64,000 nt of DNA from Siphonodentalium dalli (taxonomy: Eukaryota > Mollusca > Scaphopoda > Gadilida > Siphonodentaliidae), in the NCBI GenBank assembly GCA_032622095.1, contig CP136066.1:129487917-129551916 (forward strand), in the 5' to 3' direction. The notes below the pieces were generated by a model. The model saw only the letters and a program-made list of their open reading frames with translations, had not been told where the DNA came from and made no database searches. Positions 10,375 to 20,020 of the stretch are shown here, piece by piece. Within the stretch, counting starts at the first letter, position 1. Every line of letters begins with the position of its first letter. The position numbers were made by a program, and so were the translations under genes.

Positions 10375-10572
10375 CCAAGGATTTCGTAGGTTTACGCAGG
10401 TTTTCAATCCTATGATATCATAGGATTTCACAGGATGCATCCAAGGATTTCGTAGGTTTATGCAGGTTTTCAATCCTATGATATCATAGGATTTCACAGG
10501 ATGCATCCAAGGATTTCGTAGGTTTACGCAGGTTTTCAATCCTAGGATATCATATGATTTCACAGGATGCAT
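10375..10572. repeat. 66-bp tandem repeat, three copies
   Basis: Copies start at 10375, 10441 and 10507, exact 66-bp spacing. Copies 1 and 2 contain the perfect 16-bp palindrome CCTATGATATCATAGG; copy 3 has two changes there (CCTAGGATATCATATG). CAAGGATTTCGTAGG and ATTTCACAGGATGCAT flank it. Confidence 0.95.
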
Positions 10573-10856
10573 GCAAGGTTTCCCATATAAAAATCCACCA
10601 TGGTCCCACCTTTGTAAAACCACCTTGGTAATCCACCATGGTAATCCTCCATGGTAATCGACCCTCGTAATCCACCATGGGGTTTTGGCCGCTTTCACCA
10701 AGGTGGAATACCGTGGTTTACCGAGGAGGCACCCTTGTGGAATACTGTGATTTACCATGGTGGAATACGGCAGTATACCAAGGTGGCACCCTTGTGGAAT
10801 ACTGTGGTTTACCGAGGTGGCATACTGCGGTTTACGAAGTGGCACCCTTTAAGAAA
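10573..10856. repeat. CCATGG/CCTTGG repeat patch, fold-back arrangement
   Basis: The left part runs as AATCCACCATGGT-type units of about 15-17 bp. After a centre near 10680-10697 the right part runs as the complementary kind (GGTGGAATACTGTGGTTTACC). Overlapping frames on both strands here are repeat shadows. The same family recurs at 11216-11349 and 14640-14830. Confidence 0.8.
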
Positions 10857-10859
10857 TGG

Positions 10860-10996
10860 ATGTTGATTTTGTTGCGTTCCATAGAGTATGGATGCAAGTT
10901 GGTCTGACATTTTGTGTGGAATGCAAAAGCGTTCCACACATGAAAATGTCAGACCAACTTGCATCCATACTCTATGGAACGCAACAAAATCAACAT
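10860..10996. repeat. 137-bp near-perfect hairpin element
   Basis: Arms of 65 and 68 nt (10860-10924 and 10929-10996) are reverse complements apart from a 3-nt bulge and one mismatch, around a 4-nt AAAA loop. Fold-back MITE-like by shape. No transposase, no clear target duplication. Mirror-image short frames on both strands are a by-product of the symmetry. Confidence 0.9.
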
Positions 10997-11005
10997 TCAT
11001 TACTT

Positions 11006-11213
11006 ATATTTACACTCAACCGAGTCAATTGGCAGATTAAAAGAGTTTTTAGCGTCCATTTCCAACGTTATTATCGTTGCTCGGAGCAAGTTGCGTCTAC
11101 ACAAAAATGGATGCAAGTTGTGGTCAGCGCGCGACGTCATGTGACGTAATGTTGACCAACCAACGTCCTGCATTAATGTTCCACAATACGAATGCATGTG
11201 TGAGTGTAAATAT
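11006..11213. repeat. Possible short element with 13-bp terminal inverted repeats
   Basis: ATATTTACACTCA at 11006-11018 is matched by its exact complement TGAGTGTAAATAT at 11201-11213. The interior holds an ACGTCA-TG-TGACGT palindrome near 11130-11145 and CpG dinucleotides. Without a target duplication this is tentative. Confidence 0.35.
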
Positions 11214-11215
11214 TG

Positions 11216-11349
11216 TAAAATACTGTGGTTTACCGAGGTGGCACCATTGTGGAATACTGTGATTTACCGTGGTGGAATACTGTGGTTTACCGAGGTGGCA
11301 CCCTTGTGGAATACTGTGGTTTACCGAGGTGGCACCCTTGTGGAATACG
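11216..11349. repeat. 34-bp tandem repeat (TGGAATACTGTGGTTTACCG family)
   Basis: About four units of TGGAATACTGTGGTTTACCG plus AGGTGGCACCCTTG. Two consecutive full units span about 11273-11341. One unit has TGTGATTTACCGTGG instead. Same family as 10573-10856. Confidence 0.85.
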
Positions 11350-11460
11350 GTGGTGTTATCACACCACTATATCATACTATATATGTTAATAAACAGTGGT
11401 TTTTATAACCACTGTTTATCAACATGGTACAATATAGTGAAGCCATCTTGGCAACACCAC
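11350..11460. repeat. 111-bp imperfect hairpin
   Basis: Outer GTGGTGTT (11350-11357) pairs with AACACCAC (11453-11460). The inner arms GTTAATAAACAGTGGTT and AACCACTGTTTATCAAC pair with one mismatch around a short loop near 11404. The middle pairs only partly. Confidence 0.75.
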
Positions 11461-11695
11461 AGGAAACTTCAAGATAAAAACAGAAAATGTGTCGATTAAA
11501 TGAAAGGTTCCACAAAATGTGCCTTCATTGACAACAAATTACATTCATTTTGTTTCTATGATCCATCACATATAATCACAAAGGTCAGTAGAAATTAGGT
11601 ACATACATATTGCTGACAAAAAATGAATTCAGAAATCGTCAGAATAAAGTTATCGTTGGTGAGACTATCTCTGCTATAATATTTATCGAAAAAAC
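11461..11695. other. No gene or repeat recognised
   Basis: AT-rich single-copy-looking sequence. The only point of note is ATATTTATCGAAA at 11679-11691, whose complement occurs at 14585-14597. Confidence 0.4.
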
Positions 11696-11750
11696 ATGTT
11701 TGTCGCAAACATTTGCTGCAAATGTGCGGCAAACCTACCAGCTGCGAACT

Positions 11751-11925
11751 TTTATCATGCAAATGAGGTTTGCAGCAAACTTTCCGCAAATTTGCTGCAA
11801 AGGTTACCGCGATCTAATATGCATGGTAAAAGATTGCAGCAATCTTTTACCATGCAAATTAGGTCGCGGCAAACTGTGTAGCAAATTTGCGGAACATTTG
11901 CCGCAAACTAATTTGCATGATAAAT
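11751..11925. repeat. 175-bp fold-back element of the TTTGCNGCAAA family
   Basis: Left arm about 11751-11837 and right arm about 11839-11925 are reverse complements with scattered mismatches. The inner 30 bp (centred on A11838) match with two mismatches, and outer TTTATCATGCAAAT pairs with ATTTGCATGATAAA. TTTGCAGC, TTTGCGGC and their complements recur throughout. A similar unit just upstream (11696-11750) and another at 14481-14600 extend the family. Confidence 0.85.
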
Positions 11926-11930
11926 GTTTT

Positions 11931-12229
11931 TACCAAAATAACAGTATAAAATTTAGTCAAAATTTCTCCAAAATTCAGTGAAATTTTACCAAAATAACAC
12001 TATTAAACAGTAAAATGGTTCCATCATTTCTTGTACTATACTATTCCGTATCGCATGTCAATTTTTCAACCCTATATAGAGCTGAGAAATCCAGTTCGAT
12101 TTTACTGTATGACGTCGATCTTTGTATATGCTGGCCCGCATTGGTCAGTGAGACGGAACAAGGATATATGAAATGTAAATATATTTATTATTTATTGACT
12201 GTCCAAACATTGAGTCAAGTCTAAAGTTT
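11931..12229. other. AT-rich stretch, no gene seen
   Basis: Carries ACCAAAATAACA twice (near 11932 and 11989) and CAGTGAAATTTT fragments resembling 13365-13625. Frames here are short and composition-driven. Confidence 0.4.
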
Positions 12230-12589
12230 GATGTCTTCACACACAAAGAATCTATGTGCTACAGTGATCTTGCAAAGCCTTGCATCCACGCGATCCGTAA
12301 TTTGTTAGTTTATTGCAAATAACACAGATTCACTTTCCAGAAACGGCAACTTTTTCAAAAAATCACTGAGAATGTAATCTTTTTCTTTAGTACTTTACCA
12401 TCTTTATGAAGAATTTTGACCGGCTTTTGAAACCAGGCAAATGAAAATTTATTCTTAACTCCAACGTCGTTGTATCGATCGCCTTCTTTCACAATTGAAT
12501 TCATAACAATCACTTTTAAAACTTCTAATTTCTTTTGAAAGAGATCGCGAACCGTGAAACTCTTTTGTTCAAAACAAAAGAATGATCGC
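12230..12589 (-). other. Unassigned; contains an 88-codon minus-strand frame
   Basis: The frame 12355-12621 (minus) reads in part like protein (VKEGDRYNDVGVKNKF, FQKPVKILHKDG). A GATGGTAAAG donor-like site lies near 12403-12412 on the minus strand. It could be an isolated exon but I recognise no domain and see no partner exons, so it is recorded only as a candidate. Confidence 0.15.
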
Positions 12590-12835
12590 GGCAAAAAATA
12601 TCCCCAAGTCCGTTGAGTCAACGAATACCATTGGCTTGATGTCGAGCGTCGACACCAAAGGAAGCGAATCGAGCCAATGAGAAGCTACGTATTAAACCAG
12701 CATGGTGGAACCGGTGTTGCCGAAAAAACAACCGGTGTCGCTTTGAATGACCGGACAATTTATGTCGGCCGACTGAGATCGTCGCGAATAAAAAAAACAT
12801 GCCCTTTGAAGTTTTGTATTTGAATAGACACATCG
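12590..12835. promoter_or_regulatory. CpG-richer patch with paired CCAAT boxes
   Basis: By eye about 18-20 CpG in roughly 240 bp, far denser than the surroundings. CATTGGCTTGAT (12629-12640) and ATCGAGCCAATG (12668-12679) form an inverted pair of CCAAT boxes with one mismatch. AACCGGTGT occurs twice about 32 bp apart (12709 and 12741). Could be a promoter, a degraded GC-rich element, or an unmethylated patch. A 71-codon minus frame (12618-12833) has no recognisable domain. Confidence 0.3.
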
Positions 12836-13364
12836 CGGCTTTTCACACATAATATAACATCTCAAACTTTGTTGGCACAGAGTAATTTTCTGTTCACGGT
12901 GTCTTTCTTAGAACAGTCAGCTATTATTAGTGATGAGGGACGCTCTGAATCAGATGTTTCTTTACCGTACACATCAGAAAATGGCGAGTTTTGTCACTAC
13001 GAATATCCGCTGACATTCACTCTCTATTTTTACCTGTAATTTACCAAATCCTCTCATTTGAGTAATTGAAAATTGCATCTGCACAAGATATATAGAGTCT
13101 TTGATTGTGATAATATATGGACACGAACTTACCGATAATGGAAAAATGTGGCCCATTGATAAATAAAAATTTCATATGCATGATTATAATATCCCTTTAC
13201 TGGAAGCCATTCTCTGTATACTAAATATATACTGCATGCTGTTCACATTTGGGGGTCCATATTTCCATGTAGACACACTTCTTTAAGATAGAATTGAAAA
13301 CACAATTTTATTCTTTTTCTTTTGTCCACCAAGACAATAATAAAACTATACAATGATGTAAAAT
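12836..13364. other. No gene seen
   Basis: AT-rich sequence, no repeat or convincing frame noticed. Confidence 0.4.
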
Positions 13365-13625
13365 TAAAAATTTAAAACTGAAAAGTACTCAAAATCTCAC
13401 TGAAAACTATTTGATCATTTTTTAGTGAAATTTTATATTTAAAACTGAAAAGTACTCTAAATCTCACTGAAAATTGTTTTATCATTTGAGTGAAATTTTA
13501 GTGAAATTAACTGGAAAAGTTAAAATAAATTTTAGTGAAATTCACTGAAATGGTGAAATAACACCAAAATTTGGTAATTTCACTGAATTCACTGAAATTT
13601 CACTGAAATTTTGGTCTCATTTTCT
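13365..13625. repeat. Degenerate TCACTGAAA / AGTGAAATTT repeat patch
   Basis: Words such as TTTAAAACTGAAAAGTACTC (twice, near 13370 and 13439), TTTTAGTGAAATT and CACTGAAAT alternate. The two word types are near-complements, so the patch is partly palindromic. No coding potential. Confidence 0.65.
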
Positions 13626-14363
13626 CTTGGGTTTGCATCCAATCTAAATTTACTGCAAAAAAATATACATGAAATATTTGTTGATTGCTAAAATAAAAAC
13701 ACTCGGCCAAGGATTGATGCCTTAATTAATTTAATGTTTCAAATTATCAAATCCAAACTTTAAATAAATATTTAGTGAAAAATAAAATTCCAAGTTTGAA
13801 AAGCACATGCAGCGAACAAATATTCCAAACCAAGATTCCAGCACACTTACTCTTGGGCTAAAAATAAACATGCATGTTTATTATTTTCTTGGGAAATTTC
13901 CCCCATTCACAGTGCTTATTTGGGTCAATCTGCACGTTTATTAATTTTGAGGCTATTAGAATTGAAAAGAGCACAAAGTCAAGATTTCTATATGATTCTG
14001 ATATCAAAACGATGAGCTTATAACTTTATGCATGTACATATTCAAGTATACATGTACGGTATGGCATACATATGGACATTTAATTAATATTGAATAAAAT
14101 ACCACATGTACTATGTTGATTCCTATACTTGACCTACTACAAAAAATAATTTGTTTAACCAGGCATGTTGGTGTTTTGCTCAGAGTCCCCCTGCACTATT
14201 ATTTGGGTCTGCACTTTTATTAACTTTCAATGGAATTCCCCCCCCCCTGCACTATTAATTGGACCTGCACTTTTATTTGGAGCCCGAGAGTACCGCAAAG
14301 TTGAAACTAATCTAAAATTTACTGTGAACTCATCTCAAATGGTTTGCCTTGAATTTAAATTTT
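13626..14363. other. No gene seen
   Basis: AT-rich. A C9 run occurs near 14237. CTGCACT(A/T)TTATTTGG-type words repeat loosely between 14180 and 14285. The short plus-strand frame at 14165-14389 runs into the repeat and is not supported. Confidence 0.4.
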
Positions 14364-14480
14364 CTGCAAAGTTGCAGCAAACAAACTAAATTTACTGCAA
14401 AGTTGCAGCAAACAAACTAAATTTACTGCAAAGTTGCAGCAAACAAACTAAATTTACTGCAAAGTTGCAGCAAACAAAAA
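14364..14480. repeat. 31-bp tandem repeat, about 3.7 copies
   Basis: Units start at 14364, 14395, 14426 and 14457 with exact 31-bp spacing, each CTGCAAAGTTGCAGCAAAC followed by AAACTAAATTTA. CTGCAAAGTTGCAG is a near-palindrome of the TTTGCNGCAAA family. Confidence 0.93.
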
Positions 14481-14600
14481 GTTTGCGGCAAAGATCTGCG
14501 AATATGTGCAATTGACTTTCTGCGAACAAACCATTTGCTGCAAACATGCCACACATTTGCCGCTAAACTTGCAGTAAACAACCATTTCGATAAATATGTC
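14481..14600. repeat. TTTGCNGCAAA-family segment, inverted relative to 11679-11760
   Basis: GTTTGCGGCAAAG, CCATTTGCTGCAAAC and ACATTTGCCGC occur here. The end TTTCGATAAATAT (14585-14597) is the exact complement of 11679-11691, and the order of words mirrors 11679-11750. Confidence 0.6.
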
Positions 14601-14639
14601 ATTGTGAAATACTTGGTTCCACTAGGGTATTTGGCCATG

Positions 14640-14830
14640 GTATGATGTTACTTTGGTAGAAAAACTTAACTGTAGTGCCACCATGGTGGGACTTTATGCC
14701 ACCTTGGTAGACTAGCTGACTGTTCTACCACCAAGGTGATACATTGGCCCCACCTTGGTAAAAATATTTAACTCTGCTACGGTGCTGTAACCACCATGGT
14801 TTAATTTGGTGCCACCTTGGTAAAAAAATA
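14640..14830. repeat. CCATGG/CCTTGG repeat patch
   Basis: Irregular copies of GCCACCTTGGTA and CCACCATGGT spaced by unrelated 20-40 bp segments, related to 10573-10856. Both orientations are mixed. Confidence 0.7.
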
Positions 14831-15204
14831 ATTCGTATGAATATTTCGTCTGAGTTTACTTAGACTGGTGATGGGTAATTGTTACATTTATGAACATGTT
14901 CAAATCTTAGTTCAGATTGACAATGTACAGTTTTCCAAACTCATAATCACTTGAACCCTTCAATCCCTCCATAGACACCATACTTTATATAAATAATATA
15001 ACTAAATAAATCATACTTAATATAATTAATATGTTTGTCTATATTTTTTAAATTGGCTTGCCCATATTGGACAAATGCATTCATTTGAGGATGAATCTAT
15101 AAACTAGTGTTTTTGAGTTGATACCAGAAATATTTCACAATTTGCCTGAATTTGGTTTTCACAGGATTCATTTCATCCAGTATAATTTTCTAAAAGCTTT
15201 GACA
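14831..15204. other. No gene seen
   Basis: AT-rich sequence with no recognised repeat, frame or RNA. Confidence 0.4.
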
Positions 15205-15510
15205 ATATAGCAGAACACTTGGATCCAAGGATTTCACAGGTTTTCGAAGGTTTTCCTGAATGCAGGAATTTACTAATTCACAAACATAGGTTTTCACAGC
15301 TTTTCACAGCTTTCATTTTAAATCATAAACCTTTGAAATCCTACGAGGACCTTGGATGCAAGCTTTTCGCAGGTTTTCACAGGTGTAGGAAAGTGGCTTT
15401 CACAGGATTTCACAGGTAGTGATATTTCAAATATTATTTAGTGAAAAAACCTATGATGAATCCTATGATATCCTAGGATATCCTAAGATTACAAAGGTTA
15501 CTTTTATAAA
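15205..15510. repeat. Degenerate copies of the 66-bp palindromic repeat
   Basis: CCAAGGATTTCACAGG, GGTTTTCACAGC (twice), TTTGAAATCCTACGAGGACCTT and CCTATGATATCCTAGGATATCC are diverged forms of the unit at 10375-10572. The block sits directly before the satellite array. Confidence 0.75.
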
Positions 15511-15550
15511 CCTGTGATTCCTTCCTGCAAGGGAAGCAAACAACAAGTCT

Positions 15551-17039
15551 GAAATATAATAATTCAGGTTTCCTTGGTCATATTTCACTTGACAACATAT
15601 TGTTTATGTGATGTCATAACATTGTAAAGCTTTCCCTTAATGCTAAATAAGACTTGGAATTTTTTAACCCATAGATTTGGGAGAGTATTAAAGATGGTTG
15701 TTGTATGAAATATTATGTTTTATTTTGATATCTGAGGAAAATATGCATCTCATAATATATTTTATACAACATTTTAGCATTTCAGACCTTTTTCAAGCCA
15801 TAGATGATGGTTGAATATATCCATTTTGTCACTACGTCAAGCATAACGTCATTGGGCTCTGAAAGACCCAAAAGGGGTGAAATCATGGGGGTGCATCTAA
15901 ATCCCCGCCCAATCTTGCTGCATGTGATTGCAATAACGCATGGGGTGTAATATATCATTTTAAGCGGTATAATGCAGAGAATATGGAGGTGTGGTCCCTG
16001 TTAAAGATTAATAAAATTGCATTTCCCTTTTTAAGTTGACACTCCACAGTTTCGAATGATCAGCAGGGGCAAATTTCTTAGAATAGAGTACCAGGGTTTT
16101 CTGTCACCATGGGTGTGGTATGTTTACTGAGAGAAGGTTAGTTATGAATTTGTGGATTTTTAGAGGATGTCTTTGAGTTTTGAACAATATTGTTTCAGGT
16201 GACCTTGACCCCACCAGTATGAAGTAGTAGCGATTTCTGCGAAACAGTGGCTCCAGAGAACCAGCGTGACTTTTTAGGACCTAAAATTTGTCATCTGCAT
16301 GAAAAATATTTAAAAAAAAATTACAGTGGTGAGAAGTTTGAAATTTTTTGATATTTTTGTGAGGAAACAGTGTTCTTCCAGACAACATAGGCGGCTATAC
16401 CATAGATTGTCTGGTTTTTGTGTCCCATGGGCCTAAAAATCGCTTATTTTGGCCATTTTTGCATCAAAATTTCATTTTTCAGGCACACAATCAAGGGCAT
16501 AACTCTTGCTACCCCCATTAAAATGACAATTATGTACCAAAATCTTTAATCCTAGTATGTGCTCAACCCAGGTATGTATACATTGTATATGTGTTGTGGG
16601 ATCACATTTCAGTTATTTTTCATTGAATTGGTGCCCCCTTAATTTTGCACCAATCCCTGCAGAAACTGTGGAGTGTCACCTTCAAGACCAGCAAATAGCA
16701 CCATTTTCATCTGTCAACTTGACAGATATTGTTGCTGAAAATCCTTTTTTAGCAAATCTGTTCAGTTAGAAGGAACATTTTATGGTAGATACACCATTCT
16801 TCTATGGATATTCCAATACAGGTTGTCTTTAGTCATATAAATTGGTGGGGATATGGAGTCTTGGAGCAGGGGGGGGGGTGATGGTGGTTCATGTATATGG
16901 TTATTTGGTGATTTTTCAGATGATGGGTACTTTTTCATAACATTATATGCTCCTTGAATCTTAGCTGAAAGGGCTGATATTGTGACATTACACAGTATAC
17001 AACAAAATTAGATATTCAGTCTTTCTTATTCACAAGTGT
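15551..17039. repeat. Satellite monomer 1, class A
   Basis: 1489 bp. T3A9, G10. Private features: CAAGTCTGAAAT at the edge, TTGTTTATGTG, GATGGTTGTTG and CCTTAATTTTGC. Most diverged from its neighbours, as expected at an array edge. Confidence 0.95.
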
Positions 17040-18530
17040 GAAATATAATAATTCAGGTTTCCTTGGTCATATTTCACTTGACAACATATTGTTCATGTGA
17101 TGTCATAACATTGTAAAGCTTTCCCTTAATGCTAAATAAGACTTGGAATTTTTTAACCCATAGATTTGGGAGAGTATTAAAGATAGTTGTTGTATGAAAT
17201 ATTATGTTTTATTTTGATATCTGAGGAAAAAATGCATCTCATAATATATTTTATACAACATTTTAGCATTTCAGACCTTTTTCAAGCCATAGATGATGGT
17301 TGAATATATCCATTTTGTCACTACGTCAAGCATAACGTCATTGGGCTCTGAAAGACCCAAAAGGGGTGAAATCATGGGGGTGCATCTAAATCCCCGCCCA
17401 ATCTTGCTGCATGTGATTGCAATAACGCATGGGGTGTAATATATCATTTTAAGCAGTATAATGCAGAGAATATGGAGGTGTGGTCCCTGTTAAAGATTAA
17501 TAAAATTGCATTTCCCTTTTTAAGGTGACACTCCAGTTTCGAATGATCAGCAGGGGCAAATTTCTTAGAATAGAGTACCAGTGTTTTCTGTCACCATGGG
17601 TGTGGTATGTTTATTGAGAGAAGGTTAGTTATCAATTTGTGGATTTTTAGAGGATGTCTTTGAGTTTTGAACAATATTGTTTCAGGTAACCTTGACCCCA
17701 CCAGTATGAAGTAGTAGCGATTTCTGCGAAACAGTGGCTCCAGAGAACCAGCATGACTTTTTAGCACCTAAAATTTGTCATCTGCATGAAAAATATTTTT
17801 TTAAAAATTACAGTGGTGAGAAGTTTGAAATTTTTTGATATTTTTGTGAGGAAACAGTGTTCTTCCAGACAACATAGGCGGCTATACCATAGATTGTCTG
17901 GTTTTTGTGTCCCATGGGCCTAAAAATCGCTTATTTTGGCCATTTTTGCATCAAAATTTCATTTTTCAGGCACACAATCAAGGGGCATAACTCTTGCTAC
18001 CCCCATTAAAATGACAATTATGTACCAAAATCTTTAATCCTAGTATGTGCTCAACCCAGGTATGTATACATTGTATATGTGTTGTGGGATCACATTTCAG
18101 TTATTTTTCATTGAATTGGTGCCCCCTTATTTTTGCACCAATCCCTGCAGAAACTGTGGAGTGTCACCTTCAAGACCAGCAAATAGCACCATTTTCATCT
18201 GTCAACTTGACAGATATTGTTGCTGAAAATCCTTTTTTAGCAAATCTGTTCAGTTAGAAGGAACATTTTATGGTAGATACACCATTCTTCTATGGATATT
18301 CCAATACAGGTTGTCTTTAGTCATATAAATTGGTGGGGATATGGAGTCTTGGAGCAGTGGGGGGGGGGGGGGTGGTGGTTCATGTATATGGTTATTTGGT
18401 GATTTTTCAGATGATGGGTACTTTTTCATAACATTATATGCTCCTTGAATCTTAGCTGAAAGGGCTGATATTGTGACATTACACAGTATACAACAAAATT
18501 AGATATTCAGTCTTTCTTATTCACAAGTGT
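17040..18530. repeat. Satellite monomer 2, class B (TAACC)
   Basis: 1491 bp. T7A5, the only such tract in the array; G14. GGTAACCTTGACC disrupts the receptor-like site. Confidence 0.95.
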
Positions 18531-20020
18531 GAAATATAATAATTCAGGTTTCCTTGGTCATATTTCACTTGACAACATATTGTTCATGTGATGTCATAAC
18601 ATTGTAAAGCTTTCCCTTAATGCTAAATAAGACTTGGAATTTTTTAACCCATAGATTTGGGAGAGTATTAAAGATAGTTGTATGAAATATTATGTTTTAT
18701 TTTGATATCTGAGGAATATATTCATCTCATAATATATTTTATACAACATTTTAGCATTTCAGACCTTTTTCAAGCCATAGATGATGGTTGAATATATCCA
18801 TTTTGTCACTACGTCAAGCATAACGTCATTGGGCTCTGAAAGACCCAAAATGGGTGAAATCATGGGGGTGCATCTAAATCCCCGCCCAATCTTGCTGCAT
18901 GTGATTGCAATAACGCATGGGGTGTAATATATCATTTTAAGCGGTATAATGCAGAGAATATGGAGGTGTGGTCCCTGTTAAAGATTAATAAAATTGCATT
19001 TCCCTTTTTAAGTTGACACTCCACAGTTTCGAATGATCAGCAGGGGCAAATTTCTTAGAATAGAGTACCAGGGTTTTCTGTCACCATGGGTGTGGTATGT
19101 TTACTGAGAGAAGGTTAGTTATGAATTTGTAGATTTTTAGAGGATGTCTTTGAGTTTTGAACAATATTGTTTCAGGTGACCTTGACCCCACCAGTATGAA
19201 GTAGTAGCGATTTCTGCGAAACAGTGGCTCCAGAGAACCAGCGTGACTTTTTAGGACCTAAAATTTGTCATCTGCATGAAAAATATTTTTTTTTAAATTA
19301 CAGTGGTGAGAAGTTTGAAATTTTTTGATATTTTTGTGAGGAAACAGTGTTCTTCCAGACAACATAGGCGGCTATACCATAGATTGTCTGGTTTTTGTGT
19401 CCCATGGGCCTAAAAATCGCTTATTTTGGCCATTTTTGCATCAAAATTTCATTTTTCAGGCACACAATCAAGGGCATAACTCTTGCTACCCCCATTAAAA
19501 TGACAATTATGTACCAAAATCTTTAATCCTAGTATGTGCTCAACCCAGGTATGTATACATTGTATATGTGTTGTGGGATCACATTTCAGTTATTTTTCAT
19601 TGAATTGGTGCCCCCTTATTTTTGCACCAATCCCTGCAGAAACTGGAGTGTCACCTTCAAGACCAGCAAATAGCACCATTTTCATCTGTCAACTTGACAG
19701 ATATTGTTGCTGAAAATCCTTTTTTAGCAAATCTGTTCAGTTAGAAGGAACATTTTATGGTAGATACACCATTCTTCTATGGATATTCCAATACAGGTTG
19801 TCTTTAGTCATATAAATTGGTGGGGATATGGAGTCTTGGAGCAATGGGGGGGGGGGGGGTGATGGTGGTTCATGTATATGGTTATTTGGTGATTTTTCAG
19901 ATGATGGGTACTTTTTCATAACATCATATGCTCCTTGAATCTTAGCTGAAAGGGCTGATATTGTGACATTACACAGTATACAACAAAATTAGATATTCAG
20001 TCTTTCTTATTCACAAGTGT
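18531..20020. repeat. Satellite monomer 3, class A' with arm deletion
   Basis: 1490 bp. T9A3, G14. TGTAGATT and AAACTGGAGTG (2-nt deletion in the right arm) are shared only with monomer 10. Confidence 0.95.

Noticed and set aside
10125-10845. Minus-strand frames of 82 and 167 codons
   Set aside because: They translate the LTR edge, the 66-bp repeat and the CCATGG repeat, giving periodic peptides; repeat read-through, not a gene.
10651-11408. Overlapping short frames on both strands
   Set aside because: Produced by tandem and inverted repeats (mirror peptides on the two strands of the 137-bp hairpin).
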